A stretch of DNA of 64,000 nucleotides from Providencia huaxiensis (GTDB taxonomy: Bacteria > Pseudomonadota > Gammaproteobacteria > Enterobacterales > Enterobacteriaceae): positions 1,302,001 through 1,366,000 of the forward strand of contig NZ_CP031123.2 of assembly GCF_002843235.3 (NCBI RefSeq), given 5' to 3'. Of this stretch, positions 8,171 through 17,455 are shown one piece after another; within the stretch, counting starts at the first letter, position 1; every line of letters starts with the position of its first letter. The notes under the pieces were generated by a model. It had not been told where the DNA came from and made no database searches. It was given only the letters and a program-made list of their open reading frames with translations. Position numbers and translations under genes: made by a program.

Positions 8171-8731
8171 TCAATCGACTAATGGAATGACCAGTTTGCC
8201 CGGTTTGATTTCCAGCCCTTTAGCGAGTTTCTTCGCGGTTGCTTCAGCAGCACCATTATCTGGATTCAACACATAAACAGGCTGAGTTTCAAAGAAAGTT
8301 TCAAGTGAACTGTTTAAGTAAGGAATAACAGCTGACATAGCGGTATCCATATTTTCTGGCGTCACTTTGTAATTGCTAATATTCAATTCTTTTAAGTAAA
8401 TTGAACCTGTTTTGGCGTCAAAGTAAGGACGCGCAGTGAGTGTCAGGTTAATTTGTGCTTCCGCTTTACCAATCAGCGAGTCTAATTTAACGGTTGCATC
8501 CCCCGTTAACGCGACTTTTCCTGGTTCACTGCGGCCGATTTCTGATTTTAAATTCGCGAGCTGAATATCTGCATCAGCAAAACCCGTAATACCGACTTTA
8601 TGGTCATATTTCACTTTATTAGCAAGGTAATTATTAATTTGTGACTCACTAATACTAAACTCAGATAATTGGCTACAGCCCGATAAAAGAGTGAGAAAGC
8701 CCACCATAGCAGCGATTAAAAACTTCTTCAT
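8171..8731 (-). CDS. yceB: YceB-type lipoprotein (DUF1439)
   Basis: A 186-residue lipoprotein: signal peptide with lipobox LLSGC (Cys19), then a DUF1439 domain. The match to E. coli YceB runs over the whole length, for example 'NKVKYDHKVGITGFADADIQ', 'YLNSSLETFFETQPVYVL' and the C-terminal 'GLEIKPGKLVIPLVD'. The family is a periplasm-facing beta/alpha lipid-binding-like fold of uncertain function. It lies 38 bases downstream of mdtH on the same strand and is probably co-transcribed with it. In E. coli grxB sits between these two genes; it is absent here. Confidence 0.92.
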   Translation of the reverse strand: MKKFLIAAMVGFLTLLSGCSQLSEFSISESQINNYLANKVKYDHKVGITGFADADIQLANLKSEIGRSEPGKVALTGDATVKLDSLIGKAEAQINLTLTARPYFDAKTGSIYLKELNISNYKVTPENMDTAMSAVIPYLNSSLETFFETQPVYVLNPDNGAAEATAKKLAKGLEIKPGKLVIPLVD

Positions 8732-8769
8732 AAAGACTCCTTTTACAGTAACACCGCTAGTTTAGCGCA

Positions 8770-9975
8770 TTACTGCCCACTCAACATGACTGTTTCAATT
8801 TTTTTACGGTTAAATTGCTTATGAAGAGCCCATAAAGTGATAAAACCGATGATCCCTAATAAGAACCAAGGTAATTGTGGCATATTCCATTGGTGGCCAA
8901 TATCGTACATCCAGCCGCCACCGGTATAACCGACAGCTCCGCCTAAAGCAAGGCCTAAGCGGCTAAAGCCCATATAGCTCCCTCGTGCTCTTGGGTCAGC
9001 AAGTGACGCGCTCAATGTTTCTCTAGCTGGGTCAGCGGTTATTGTGCCGAGATAAAAGAGGCAAATAAGAGCAAATAACGTATTGAGAGAGGTTGTCATG
9101 CCAATTGGAAACATGCTGAGACTCATTAAAAATAGCCCGGCCATGAGCCGGTGTTCAAGGCGAAAATGTTTTTCGCTCCAACGCGCAATAGGGTAAAGCA
9201 ATGTTAAAGATATTGCTGCTTCAATGGCATACATCCATTTGACGGCAGTAGGTGTGCCTGCTAATTCATTGACAACAATCGGGAACATAAGCATCACTTG
9301 TACTGACAACATAAAATAGCCCGCCAATGTGACCACATAAGTTACAAAACGTTTGTCTTTCAGTACGCGTCCCATGCCTTCTTTGATGGGGGTTCTGACA
9401 GTTGAGATCCGGTAAGCGGGTAATAACCAAGCATTGCAAATGGCCGCAATAATAAACACCGCAGCGCCAACCCAGCAGACATAATGGAAGTCATATTGCA
9501 ATAACCAACTACCAATCAACGCGCCAATAACGGCTCCAGCACTGTCTTGCATTAAGAGTAAAGAATAAAAACGGCCGCGTTCATACGGGCGGGTCAATTT
9601 AATCACTAATGCGGTTCGTGGAGGGTCAAATAAGGTGCCACCCAGTGCTGAGAGGACACAAGATAACCATAATATCCAAGGGTCATGGGCCACGGCCATC
9701 ACCGCAAAACCACTGGCGCGTAATAACATCCCAATGACAATCATGGGTTTTGCGCCAAATCGGTCAGCAATAGCACCGCCAAAAATCCCCAAACCCTGTT
9801 GAACAAACTGACGAATTCCTAAGGCAAAACCCACCACCACGGCAGCCCAACCCAGCTGATCAACAAACCGAATAGAAATAAGTGGAAAAACGACAAAAAA
9901 GCCGAGGACAACCAACATGTTGTCAAATAGGAGAAAATACTTACCAAGGCTTCTTGCCCGTGACACCTGCGCCAT
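8770..9975 (-). CDS. mdtH: MFS multidrug efflux transporter MdtH
   Basis: A 401-residue inner-membrane protein with 12 predicted transmembrane helices and the major facilitator motif A between helices 2 and 3 (D71-R72-x-G-A-K). It matches E. coli MdtH from end to end ('[20 protein letters not shown]' onward). The family exports drugs, reported for quinolones, by proton antiport. It is divergent from rimJ, as in E. coli, with a 393-base intergenic region that holds a structured repeat. Confidence 0.94.
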   Translation of the reverse strand: MAQVSRARSLGKYFLLFDNMLVVLGFFVVFPLISIRFVDQLGWAAVVVGFALGIRQFVQQGLGIFGGAIADRFGAKPMIVIGMLLRASGFAVMAVAHDPWILWLSCVLSALGGTLFDPPRTALVIKLTRPYERGRFYSLLLMQDSAGAVIGALIGSWLLQYDFHYVCWVGAAVFIIAAICNAWLLPAYRISTVRTPIKEGMGRVLKDKRFVTYVVTLAGYFMLSVQVMLMFPIVVNELAGTPTAVKWMYAIEAAISLTLLYPIARWSEKHFRLEHRLMAGLFLMSLSMFPIGMTTSLNTLFALICLFYLGTITADPARETLSASLADPRARGSYMGFSRLGLALGGAVGYTGGGWMYDIGHQWNMPQLPWFLLGIIGFITLWALHKQFNRKKIETVMLSGQ

Positions 9976-10081
9976 GAGACACCATTAGAAAAATAGCAAA
10001 GAGGGAATGTTTTTAAAATTACGTATCAATAATATCAGTATATTGCGGGGTAATAGATGATATATTTTTATCGATAAATAT

Positions 10082-10200
10082 TCGTCATACTTCACTCTGT
10101 GACGGTGTTGACTGCGTTCGGCTACTTGGGTCACATACTCGTGCATGCTCCCCAATCTATCCTCTCTAGTCGCCTAGTCACAGAGCGAATTATTTAGAAT
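10082..10200. repeat. Structured intergenic repeat, copy 1
   Basis: A roughly 119-base element between mdtH and rimJ with near-perfect terminal inverted repeats (10091-10103 and 10177-10189, 12 of 13 paired) and an inner stem around TTGGG...CCCAA. It shares its inner core (GTTG-CTGC-TTCG, then TCACATACT-TG-ATGCTCC and CGCCTA) with the copies at 50.2-50.4 kb, while the outer stem sequences differ but still pair. No ORF lies in it. Confidence 0.7.
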
Positions 10201-10368
10201 ATTATTAATTATCAAAGCATAGACTGCTGGTGGCTTTAGTGATGTATTGGTATTTTAATTTACATAATATGTTTTTCGTCAACGCATTGTAAGCTACACT
10301 TTAGCGTTCTAAGTTATTGGCTTGGAAAGAGAGAAAATATCTGGCTTTTTATTAATTAAGGGTTAACG

Positions 10369-10956
10369 ATGTTTGGTTATCGTTCAAATGTACCGAAAGT
10401 GCGCCTTGTCACTGATAGAATGGTTATTCGTTTGACTTATGAACGTGATAACTATCGACTAGCTGATTATTACAGCCTGAACAAAGACTTTTTAATTCCA
10501 TGGGAACCCATCAGGGACAAATCTCATTATCAGCCAGCAGGTTGGCAGAATCGGTTACAAGTCATGAATGAAATGCATCGAGAAGGGAGCGCTTTCCATT
10601 TCGTACTATTAGATAAAGAAGAAAACGAAGTGATGGGAGTAGCGAATTTTAGTAATGTATTGCGCGGCTCATTTTATGCATGTTATCTAGGTTATTCACT
10701 AGGTGAAAAATGGCAAGGTCAAGGCCTAATGTATGAGGCACTAACCCAAACTATCCGTTACATGCAGCAACACCAAAAAATACATCGAATTATGGCAAAT
10801 TATATGCCTCATAATATGCGTAGTGGTAATTTATTGACCAAGCTTGGCTTTGAACGGGAAGGCTATGCAAAGCAATACTTACAAATCAACGGTGAGTGGC
10901 GTGACCATGTATTGACGGCGCTGACAGATAACACTTGGGCACTGAATAAAGCCTAA
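10369..10956 (+). CDS. rimJ: [Ribosomal protein uS5]-alanine N-acetyltransferase RimJ
   Basis: A 195-residue GNAT-fold acetyltransferase that acetylates the N-terminal alanine of ribosomal protein S5. It matches E. coli RimJ in full: '[20 protein letters not shown]' at the start, the acetyl-CoA-binding segment '[18 protein letters not shown]' (Q-x-x-G-x-G-type loop) and '[20 protein letters not shown]' near the end. Divergent from mdtH. In E. coli yceH and mviM separate it from murJ; here murJ follows directly after 83 bases. Confidence 0.95.
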   Translation: MFGYRSNVPKVRLVTDRMVIRLTYERDNYRLADYYSLNKDFLIPWEPIRDKSHYQPAGWQNRLQVMNEMHREGSAFHFVLLDKEENEVMGVANFSNVLRGSFYACYLGYSLGEKWQGQGLMYEALTQTIRYMQQHQKIHRIMANYMPHNMRSGNLLTKLGFEREGYAKQYLQINGEWRDHVLTALTDNTWALNKA

Positions 10957-11039
10957 ATTCCTAATTTACTTTTCAATCGTAGTCAGTTGCAGTGCACACT
11001 GTTAAACTGATGCGATTGTATTCTTTTAGTCTATCAATC

Positions 11040-12578
11040 ATGAATTTATTAAAATCATTGGCGGCAGTAAGCTCCATGACCATGATGTCTCGTGTGCTTG
11101 GGTTTATTCGTGACGCTATTATCGCCCGAGTGTTCGGTGCAGGAGCCGCGGCTGACGCCTTTTTTGTCGCCTTTAAATTACCGAATCTTTTACGTCGAAT
11201 TTTTGCTGAAGGTGCCTTTTCACAAGCCTTTGTCCCGATATTAGCGGAATATAAAAACCAGCAGGGAGAGAAAGCCACCCGTACATTTGTCGCTTATATT
11301 GCAGGGATGCTAACCCTCGCTTTAGCGATTGTGACCATCCTTGGTATGATTGCAGCCCCTTGGATCATTTATGTCACCGCACCTGGCTTTACCGATGACG
11401 CTGATAAGTTTGCGCTGACGACGGATCTTTTACGGGTTACATTTCCTTATATTTTTCTGATTTCACTGGCCTCTCTCGCAGGCGCAATCCTGAATACTTG
11501 GAACCGTTTTTCGGTCCCTGCATTTGCGCCAACGTTACTCAATGTCAGCATGATCATTTTTGCTGCTTTCGCCGCGCCTTACTTTAACCCACCCATTATG
11601 TCATTGGCGTGGGCTGTGTTGGTTGGCGGTGTTTTGCAACTTGTCTACCAGCTACCCCATCTTAAAAAAGTGGGCATGTTAGTGTTACCCCGCCTGTCAT
11701 TTCGTGATAGCGGGGTTTGGCGTGTAATGAAAATGATGGGGCCGGCAATTATCGGGGTTTCAGTTGCGCAAATTTCTTTAATTATCAACACAATATTTGC
11801 TTCTTTTTTACAATCTGGTTCAGTGTCATGGATGTATTACGCTGATAGGCTAATGGAATTGCCATCAGGGGTACTTGGTGTGGCTCTTGGTACTATTTTA
11901 TTACCATCATTAGCGAAAAGTTTCACGAGCGGCAATCAAAATGAGTATCGCCAATTAATGGACTGGGGATTGCGTCTTTGTTTATTACTTGCTCTACCCT
12001 GTGCGTTAGGGTTGGCAATACTCGCAGAAGCATTAACGGTATCGCTATTCCAATACGGTAATTTTACAGCGCATGACTCATTAATGACTCAATATGCCTT
12101 AATTGCCTACTGTGTAGGGTTAACAGGCATGATTTTGGTGAAGATTTTGGCACCAGGTTTTTATTCGCGCCAAAATATTCGCACGCCAGTGAAGATTGCG
12201 ATTGTCACTTTAATTTTAACCCAATTGATGAACTTAGCCTTTATTGGCCCTTTACAACATGCAGGTTTAGCCTTATCTATTGGGTTAGCGGCGTGTTTTA
12301 ATGCGGGAGTTCTCTATTGGCAACTGCGCAAGCAAGGTATTTTTCAGCCTTTAGCCGGTTGGAAAGGGTTTATATTTAAATTATTGATAGCGTTAATTGT
12401 AATGGGCGCTGTGCTGTTTGGTGTTTTACACTTTATGCCTTCTTGGCAAGACGGTAATATGCTGATGCGTATGCTACGTTTGATAGGCGTCGTGATTATT
12501 GGTGCAGGAAGTTATTTCGTAGCTTTATATGTACTCGGGTTCCGCCCTCGTGATTTTATGAAACGTAGTGTTGCCTAA
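11040..12578 (+). CDS. murJ: Lipid II flippase MurJ (MviN)
   Basis: A 512-residue polytopic protein of the MOP superfamily with 14 predicted transmembrane helices. It flips the peptidoglycan precursor lipid II across the inner membrane. I start it at [15 protein letters not shown] because this is the conserved N terminus; an in-frame extension to 10992 is not conserved. Hallmark segments include '[20 protein letters not shown]' and '[17 protein letters not shown]', which carry the conserved charged residues of the central cavity. A strong terminator follows. Confidence 0.96.
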   Translation: MNLLKSLAAVSSMTMMSRVLGFIRDAIIARVFGAGAAADAFFVAFKLPNLLRRIFAEGAFSQAFVPILAEYKNQQGEKATRTFVAYIAGMLTLALAIVTILGMIAAPWIIYVTAPGFTDDADKFALTTDLLRVTFPYIFLISLASLAGAILNTWNRFSVPAFAPTLLNVSMIIFAAFAAPYFNPPIMSLAWAVLVGGVLQLVYQLPHLKKVGMLVLPRLSFRDSGVWRVMKMMGPAIIGVSVAQISLIINTIFASFLQSGSVSWMYYADRLMELPSGVLGVALGTILLPSLAKSFTSGNQNEYRQLMDWGLRLCLLLALPCALGLAILAEALTVSLFQYGNFTAHDSLMTQYALIAYCVGLTGMILVKILAPGFYSRQNIRTPVKIAIVTLILTQLMNLAFIGPLQHAGLALSIGLAACFNAGVLYWQLRKQGIFQPLAGWKGFIFKLLIALIVMGAVLFGVLHFMPSWQDGNMLMRMLRLIGVVIIGAGSYFVALYVLGFRPRDFMKRSVA

Positions 12579-12600
12579 TTAATAAGCCATCAATGATCTT

Positions 12601-12647
12601 AAAAGCCCAATTTTAATGAGAAGAGCTCATAAAATTGGGCTTTTTTT
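12601..12647 (+). terminator. Intrinsic terminator of murJ
   Basis: A long AAAAGCCCAATTTTA.../...TAAAATTGGGCTTTT stem with seven T residues, 22 bases after the murJ stop. Confidence 0.85.
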
Positions 12648-12836
12648 ATCTCTGTAATCTGCGTCGTTAAGGAAAAAATAACCATAGATCTGTTCCCTTC
12701 AATTTCTAGTGAGTTCTTAAATTAATTCCAATAGTAACTGAATTATTAATTTCAAAATTATTTTATGAAATTTCAATTAATTGTTTTCATTGATAAAAAT
12801 AATAGCCCACTCTATTTATGGGGTACATTGACTGGG

Positions 12837-12886
12837 TTGTTGTTACAACAATCAAGTGATAGGGAGATATTCAATTCATTGAATAT
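12837..12886. promoter_or_regulatory. Pair of palindromes upstream of the HicA-like gene; candidate operators
   Basis: Two perfect inverted repeats lie 53-102 bases upstream of the toxin-like start: TTGTTGT-T-ACAACAA (12837-12851) and ATATTCAAT-TC-ATTGAATAT (12867-12886). The rest of the 12648-12938 gap is AT-rich and shows no gene. Since the second gene product has a DNA-binding domain, these are candidate autoregulatory operators; binding is inferred. Confidence 0.45.
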
Positions 12887-12938
12887 TATTTGTTGACCGA
12901 TGTCAACGGAATGATTATGTTATGTATCTCGGGGGCCA

Positions 12939-13226
12939 ATGAAAAAACATCCGAACAAGCATATTCAGGCTGCTATTGAATATGCGATAGAAAATGGCTG
13001 GCTCTGGGTTAGTGCAGGGAACTCATCACATACTTTTTGTAAGTTACGCTGTGGTAACGCAGTAGATGAACACAAAACACATATGATGAGTGTCTGGTCA
13101 ACGCCGAAAGTCATGGAAGTGCATGCGAAACCAAAGCGGCTTAGGCCGCTTATTCATACTATATGGGATAATTATGGCACTATTTACTTTCACATTAACA
13201 CTATCTGGTGTGACTGCAGATACTGA
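12939..13226 (+). CDS. HicA-like toxin candidate
   Basis: A 95-residue basic protein whose first 65 residues look like the HicA/YcfA double-stranded-RNA-binding fold: 'KKHPNKHIQAAIEYAIENGW', a glycine-turn-histidine segment 'AGNSSHTF', 'LRCG' and 'SVWSTPKVMEVHAK'. HicA proteins are mRNA interferases, neutralised by a partner that also represses transcription. The last 25 residues (after HAKPKR) are not family-like and overlap the next gene by 53 bases, so the C terminus may have been extended by a frameshift. The assignment rests on motif resemblance and the two-gene layout. Confidence 0.6.
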   Translation: MKKHPNKHIQAAIEYAIENGWLWVSAGNSSHTFCKLRCGNAVDEHKTHMMSVWSTPKVMEVHAKPKRLRPLIHTIWDNYGTIYFHINTIWCDCRY

Positions 13227-13746
13227 AGGCTTAGTTGATACCTTATTTGCTGCAGGCTGTGACGATGCATTGGTGTGTTTCTATGGTAAATCGGTTTATT
13301 TAGAATTTGATAGGGAAGCGGAGTCTTTAGATCTTGCCATTGAAACAGCGATCACAGACATCGAAAGTACATCGATGAATATAAAAGTGGAATCTATTGA
13401 TTCAACTTTAGTTGGGTTAAGTGATATTGCCGAATTGACAGGACTAACTCGTCAGGCAGTGGCTTTATTGAAAGATGGGGCTCGAGGTAAAGGCCATTTT
13501 CCAGCACCCGTACAACGCTTGAATGGCGCCTCCCCGTTATGGGACTGGGCGAGCGTTGCTCATTGGTTACAACAGAATAACAGGTTGGTGCATAGCCCTG
13601 AACTTTATGAACAAGCAAAAACACTTTGCAAATGGAACTTAGTGCTTCGCAATTGTGCAAATGAACATGTTGAGGAATTGCAAAAATTAACATCAAAGTT
13701 AGTAAAGCAACGCAAACAAAAACGGCTCACCGAAGTGAACCGCTAA
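13174..13746 (+). CDS. HTH protein, HicB-like antitoxin candidate
   Basis: A 190-residue protein starting at MALFTFTLTLSGV. The first 75 residues form a small alpha/beta domain ('TEGLVDTLFAAGCDDALVCF'), reminiscent of HicB-type partner-binding domains. Residues about 80-135 form a MerR/AlpA-like winged helix ('VGLSDIAELTGLTRQAVALL') with a Trp-rich end ('PLWDWASVAHWL'). The tail is helical and Lys/Arg-rich. I chose this ATG because sequence upstream in the frame is not protein-like. Its start overlaps the toxin-like gene, as expected for a toxin-antitoxin operon. The 3' end of the gene also contains the argS terminator on the other strand. Confidence 0.65.
   Translation: MALFTFTLTLSGVTADTEGLVDTLFAAGCDDALVCFYGKSVYLEFDREAESLDLAIETAITDIESTSMNIKVESIDSTLVGLSDIAELTGLTRQAVALLKDGARGKGHFPAPVQRLNGASPLWDWASVAHWLQQNNRLVHSPELYEQAKTLCKWNLVLRNCANEHVEELQKLTSKLVKQRKQKRLTEVNR
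13712..13743 (-). terminator. argS terminator embedded in the antitoxin coding sequence
   Basis: On the minus strand an eight-base stem with one mismatch (CGGTTCAC/GTGAGCCG) and a TTCG loop is followed by TTTTTGTTTG. It lies 25 bases past the argS stop and inside the last codons of the convergent HTH gene. Confidence 0.65.
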
Positions 13747-13767
13747 TAGGCTATTTATTGATTTGAA

Positions 13768-15498
13768 TTACATTCTTTCAACGGTTTCAATGCCCAGTGT
13801 GTCTAGGCCCGTTTTTAATGTTTTTTGAGTTAATGCCGCTAATTTCAAGCGGCTTTGGCGCTGGGCTTCGTCATCAGCTGACAAGATAGGGCAGTGCTCA
13901 TAGAAACCAGAGAATAAACCGGCTAACTCATACAAATAAGCACACATCACATGAGGTGTGCCATCACGTGCAACAGTGAGAATGGTTTCTTCAAACTGTA
14001 ATAAACGTGTTGCAAGCGCAATTTCACGCGGGTCTTGTAATGAAATAGGCAGAGTTAGGTCTGTGTGGGTTAAATTAGCTTTCTTGAAAATAGAGGCCAC
14101 ACGGGTATACGCATATTGCATATACGGTGCGGTATTTCCTTCGAAAGCTAACATGTTGTCCCAATCGAAAATATAATCAGTCGTTCTGTTTTTGGATAAG
14201 TCAGCGTACTTAACTGCCCCAATACCAACCACATTCGCAACGTTAAGCAATTCATCTTCAGACATATCCGGGTTTTTCTCACGGATCAATGTTTGAGCGC
14301 GTTCAACTGCTTCATCAAGCAAGTCTGATAAACGAACGGTACCACCGGTACGAGTCTTAAACGGTTTGCCATCTTTCCCTAACATCATCCCGAACATATG
14401 GTGCTCAAGCGCCATCGATTCAGGGATGTAACCTGCTTTACGGACGATGGTCCATGCTTGCATCAAATGTTGATGTTGGCGTGAGTCAATATAGTAAAGA
14501 GAACGGTCAGCGTGCAGGGTTTCGTAACGGTATTTAGCACAGGCGATATCGGTTGTTGTATATAAGAAGCCACCATCTTTTTTCTGGACGATCACGCCCA
14601 TTGGTTCGCCTTCTTTATTTTTGAATTCATCAAGGAAAACAACCGTTGCGCCTTCACTCTCAACGGCTAAACCTTTGGCTTTTAAGTCAGCAACAATGCC
14701 TGGAAGCATGCTGTTATATAAGCTTTCACCCATCACGTCATCTTCGGTCAATGTGACATTTAAGCGGCGATAGGTTTCTTGGTTCTGCTGCATAGTGATA
14801 TCGACTAATTTGCGCCACATTTGGCGGCAATATTCATCACCGGATTGCAATTTTACAACGTAGCCACGAGCACGTACTGCGAACTCTTCATCTTCGTCGT
14901 AGTGTTTTTTAGCTTCGCGATAAAACTCTTCGAGGTCAGCAAGCGCCATATCGGTGGCATCTTCATTTTGCACTTTTTCAAGATAAGCAATTAACATACC
15001 AAATTGCGTACCCCAATCACCGACGTGGTTGGCACGAATGACTTTATGACCAATAAATTCTTGGGTACGTGCAGCTGCATCACCAATGATGGTTGAACGC
15101 AAGTGACCCACGTGCATTTGTTTTGCGACATTAGGCGCTGAATAGTCAATGACAATCGTTTCAGGCTTGACTGGTGCGACGCCTAGGCGTTGTGATGCTA
15201 ATGCCTCTTCAACGTGTTTTTCAACCCACGTTGGTTCAAGGAAAATATTAATAAAGCCAGGGCCTGCAATTTCAACTTTGCTGGCAATCCCTTCCAAATC
15301 TAAGTGATTAACAAGCTGTTCAGCCAGTTGTCGCGGAGCTATCCCCATCTTTTTAGCCGCGCCCATCACTCCATTCGCTTGATAATCACCAAACTGAGCT
15401 TTAGCGGACTGACGCACAAGTGCATCACTGCCTTCTGGAGCACCCGCTGCTAACATCGCAGCACTAATTTTATCTGAAAGAATCGCCTGAATATTCAC
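13768..15498 (-). CDS. argS: Arginine-tRNA ligase
   Basis: A 576-residue class I aminoacyl-tRNA synthetase (E. coli 577). It shows the N-terminal Add-1 tRNA-recognition domain, the HIGH-type signature H129-V-G-H132 within '[20 protein letters not shown]', the Rossmann catalytic core and a C-terminal anticodon-binding DALR domain. It charges tRNA-Arg in the cytoplasm. Convergent with the HTH gene and divergent from yecM, the E. coli argS-yecM-cutC neighbourhood. Confidence 0.98.
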   Translation of the reverse strand: MNIQAILSDKISAAMLAAGAPEGSDALVRQSAKAQFGDYQANGVMGAAKKMGIAPRQLAEQLVNHLDLEGIASKVEIAGPGFINIFLEPTWVEKHVEEALASQRLGVAPVKPETIVIDYSAPNVAKQMHVGHLRSTIIGDAAARTQEFIGHKVIRANHVGDWGTQFGMLIAYLEKVQNEDATDMALADLEEFYREAKKHYDEDEEFAVRARGYVVKLQSGDEYCRQMWRKLVDITMQQNQETYRRLNVTLTEDDVMGESLYNSMLPGIVADLKAKGLAVESEGATVVFLDEFKNKEGEPMGVIVQKKDGGFLYTTTDIACAKYRYETLHADRSLYYIDSRQHQHLMQAWTIVRKAGYIPESMALEHHMFGMMLGKDGKPFKTRTGGTVRLSDLLDEAVERAQTLIREKNPDMSEDELLNVANVVGIGAVKYADLSKNRTTDYIFDWDNMLAFEGNTAPYMQYAYTRVASIFKKANLTHTDLTLPISLQDPREIALATRLLQFEETILTVARDGTPHVMCAYLYELAGLFSGFYEHCPILSADDEAQRQSRLKLAALTQKTLKTGLDTLGIETVERM

Positions 15499-15666
15499 CG
15501 AATTACCTTAAATTACGAACCATAGTTACCGCATTGTGCCATCACATGCGTATAACTAAAAGGTTGAAGAGAAAAATCGGCAGGTTTTATACCACATTTT
15601 GGGGCTCTCATGCTACAGTCTGCGCCATTGTTTAGCTGATAAGTTTTTGTAAAGAGAGGGCTTTAG

Positions 15667-16221
15667 ATGCCACAATTTAGCAAAATTTCGCAATTACAAG
15701 ATTTATGGGATGACCTACCTGTATTTATGGGTAAATTACAACAGTTGGCGCAGGAATTGAACTTATCATTGTCATCTTTTCCGATAGATCATATTTCGGT
15801 GCGTTGCCATCATATGGCAACTGCAGAACGTTGGCATCAAGGGTTAATGGGATGCGCTGAGCTTTTATCTGACAATGTTATCAATGGCAGGCCAATTCGT
15901 TTATATGAGTTAAAAGAGCCATTAAACGTCGCGGGTCAAGATGTATTTATTATTGAATTGCCTTTCCCAAAAGACAAAATTTACCCGAAAGAAAGTTGGG
16001 AACATATCGAAATGGTGATTGATGTTGAGCCGAGTCAGCTAGAAACCGCAGCATTCCAGTTATTACCTGATCCTTTACCCCAAGGGTATCGTATTAAAGT
16101 AAGCCAACCCAAAGGGCAGCAAGAAAGGTTGCCAAATCCAACATTAGCAGTGTCAAATGGTGAAATAACGGTTAAATACCATCCTTTCACGCTAAAAAAG
16201 ATAATTGAAAGTGAAAAATAA
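15667..16221 (+). CDS. yecM: VOC-superfamily protein YecM
   Basis: A 184-residue protein of the YecM family, a vicinal-oxygen-chelate (glyoxalase-like) fold with a putative metal site. The 'PIDHISVRCHHMATAERWHQ' segment carries the conserved His pair, and 'WEHIEMVID' supplies a further His/Glu. The enzymatic reaction is unknown. It lies between argS and cutC as in E. coli. Confidence 0.9.
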   Translation: MPQFSKISQLQDLWDDLPVFMGKLQQLAQELNLSLSSFPIDHISVRCHHMATAERWHQGLMGCAELLSDNVINGRPIRLYELKEPLNVAGQDVFIIELPFPKDKIYPKESWEHIEMVIDVEPSQLETAAFQLLPDPLPQGYRIKVSQPKGQQERLPNPTLAVSNGEITVKYHPFTLKKIIESEK

Positions 16222-16402
16222 GTGATGCAATTAACGTTATTGATTAATAGTACACGTTAACTTTTAGTGCTGTGATGTCTATCCGATAACATTTTCCAAT
16301 AAATGGCATTATTAAGCGAATTGTTAACGTTTAACATTAAATTTTTTCATTATTTTGGGGCATATAAAACCCGTGTTTTATTGCTCTATTTCGGAGGTCG
16401 TA

Positions 16403-17164
16403 ATGGCAAAACTGGAAATCTGTTGTTTCGGAATTGAATGTGCCCAAGTGGCTCAAGAATATGGTGCAGATCGTATCGAACTATGCTCTGGTGCTGCAGA
16501 CGGTGGCCTAACCCCCAGTTATGGTTACCTGAAATTAGCCAAAGAGAAACTGCATATTCCAGTTCATCCTATTATTCGTCCTCGTGGTGGCGATTTTTGC
16601 TATAACATCAGCGAATTTGACGTGATCCGTGAAGATTTAATTATGATTAAGGAAATGGGGTTTTCAGGTGCCGTTATCGGTATATTGGATAGTGAAGGGC
16701 GCATTGATATCAACAGGATGCATACGTTGATGGAAATTGCACAAGGGATGAATATTACTTTCCACCGCGCATTTGATATGTGTATTAACCCATTATTAGC
16801 TTTAGAACAATTAAACGAGCTCGGTGTTGCGCGTATTTTAACTTCTGGGCAGCAACAAAGTGCGGAGTTGGGTTTACCGCTTTTGAAAGAACTCCATGAA
16901 AAAAGCCAGCAAATTAATGGCCCACAGATTATGGCAGGTGCGGGAGTACGTTTAGCTAACCTAAGTAAATTTATGGAAATCGGTTTATCTGAGGTACACA
17001 GTTCCGCAGGGAGAACGGTGCCATCAACCATGAGTTACCGTAAAGTAGGGGTAACAATGGCCTCTAATAGCGAAACGGATGAATTCACCCATTACTGTGT
17101 TGATGGCCCTACGGTAGAAGCGATGAAGGACTTTATTTCTATTACTGAAAAAGTTTCCGTTTAA
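16403..17164 (+). CDS. cutC: CutC family protein, copper homeostasis
   Basis: A 253-residue TIM-barrel protein of the CutC family. The start at [20 protein letters not shown] is preceded by GGAGG; a frame extension to 16355 is not conserved. Conserved segments are '[20 protein letters not shown]', '[14 protein letters not shown]'-like strand '[13 protein letters not shown]' and 'FHRAFDMC'. Linked to copper tolerance in E. coli, but the direct biochemical role is unsettled. Confidence 0.93.
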   Translation: MAKLEICCFGIECAQVAQEYGADRIELCSGAADGGLTPSYGYLKLAKEKLHIPVHPIIRPRGGDFCYNISEFDVIREDLIMIKEMGFSGAVIGILDSEGRIDINRMHTLMEIAQGMNITFHRAFDMCINPLLALEQLNELGVARILTSGQQQSAELGLPLLKELHEKSQQINGPQIMAGAGVRLANLSKFMEIGLSEVHSSAGRTVPSTMSYRKVGVTMASNSETDEFTHYCVDGPTVEAMKDFISITEKVSV

Positions 17165-17224
17165 TTGCCGCTAGCCACAATAGGCAGCTTGACGATAGAA
17201 ATTTTAAATAAATTGTTATTCTCT

Positions 17225-17261
17225 AAGGAAAATCAACTAGTTGGTTTTCCTTGTTATTTTT
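17225..17261 (+). terminator. Intrinsic terminator of cutC
   Basis: A long stem AAGGAAAA-CAAC/GTTG-TTTTCCTT with a two-base loop is followed by TTATTTTT, 60 bases after the cutC stop. Confidence 0.8.
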
Positions 17262-17353
17262 CAGCTAACCAATGGTTAGTTACCATTAAAATACTAAATA
17301 AAGAAACTTATAATATTGTTTATTTATCATTAATAGCTCAATTATTGCTTGTG

Positions 17354-17367
17354 TTGATACACGTCAA
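17354..17367. promoter_or_regulatory. FNR box upstream of the dms operon
   Basis: TTGAT-ACAC-GTCAA matches the FNR consensus TTGAT-N4-ATCAA at nine of ten positions. It lies 89 bases upstream of the dmsA start, and a weak -10-like TCTAAT follows at 17395-17400, so activation under anoxia is plausible, as for E. coli dmsABC. Confidence 0.6.
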
Positions 17368-17455
17368 TTAACCCTTGTTTTTATAAGGCTACTATCTAAT
17401 TACTATAAGAATACTAAGTAATTCAATTTATAATAATTAATGAGGTAGCAATGTA

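Noticed and set aside
17165..17371. 68-codon ORF after cutC
   Set aside because: It runs through the cutC terminator and the FNR site, has no ribosome binding site and has no protein-like pattern.
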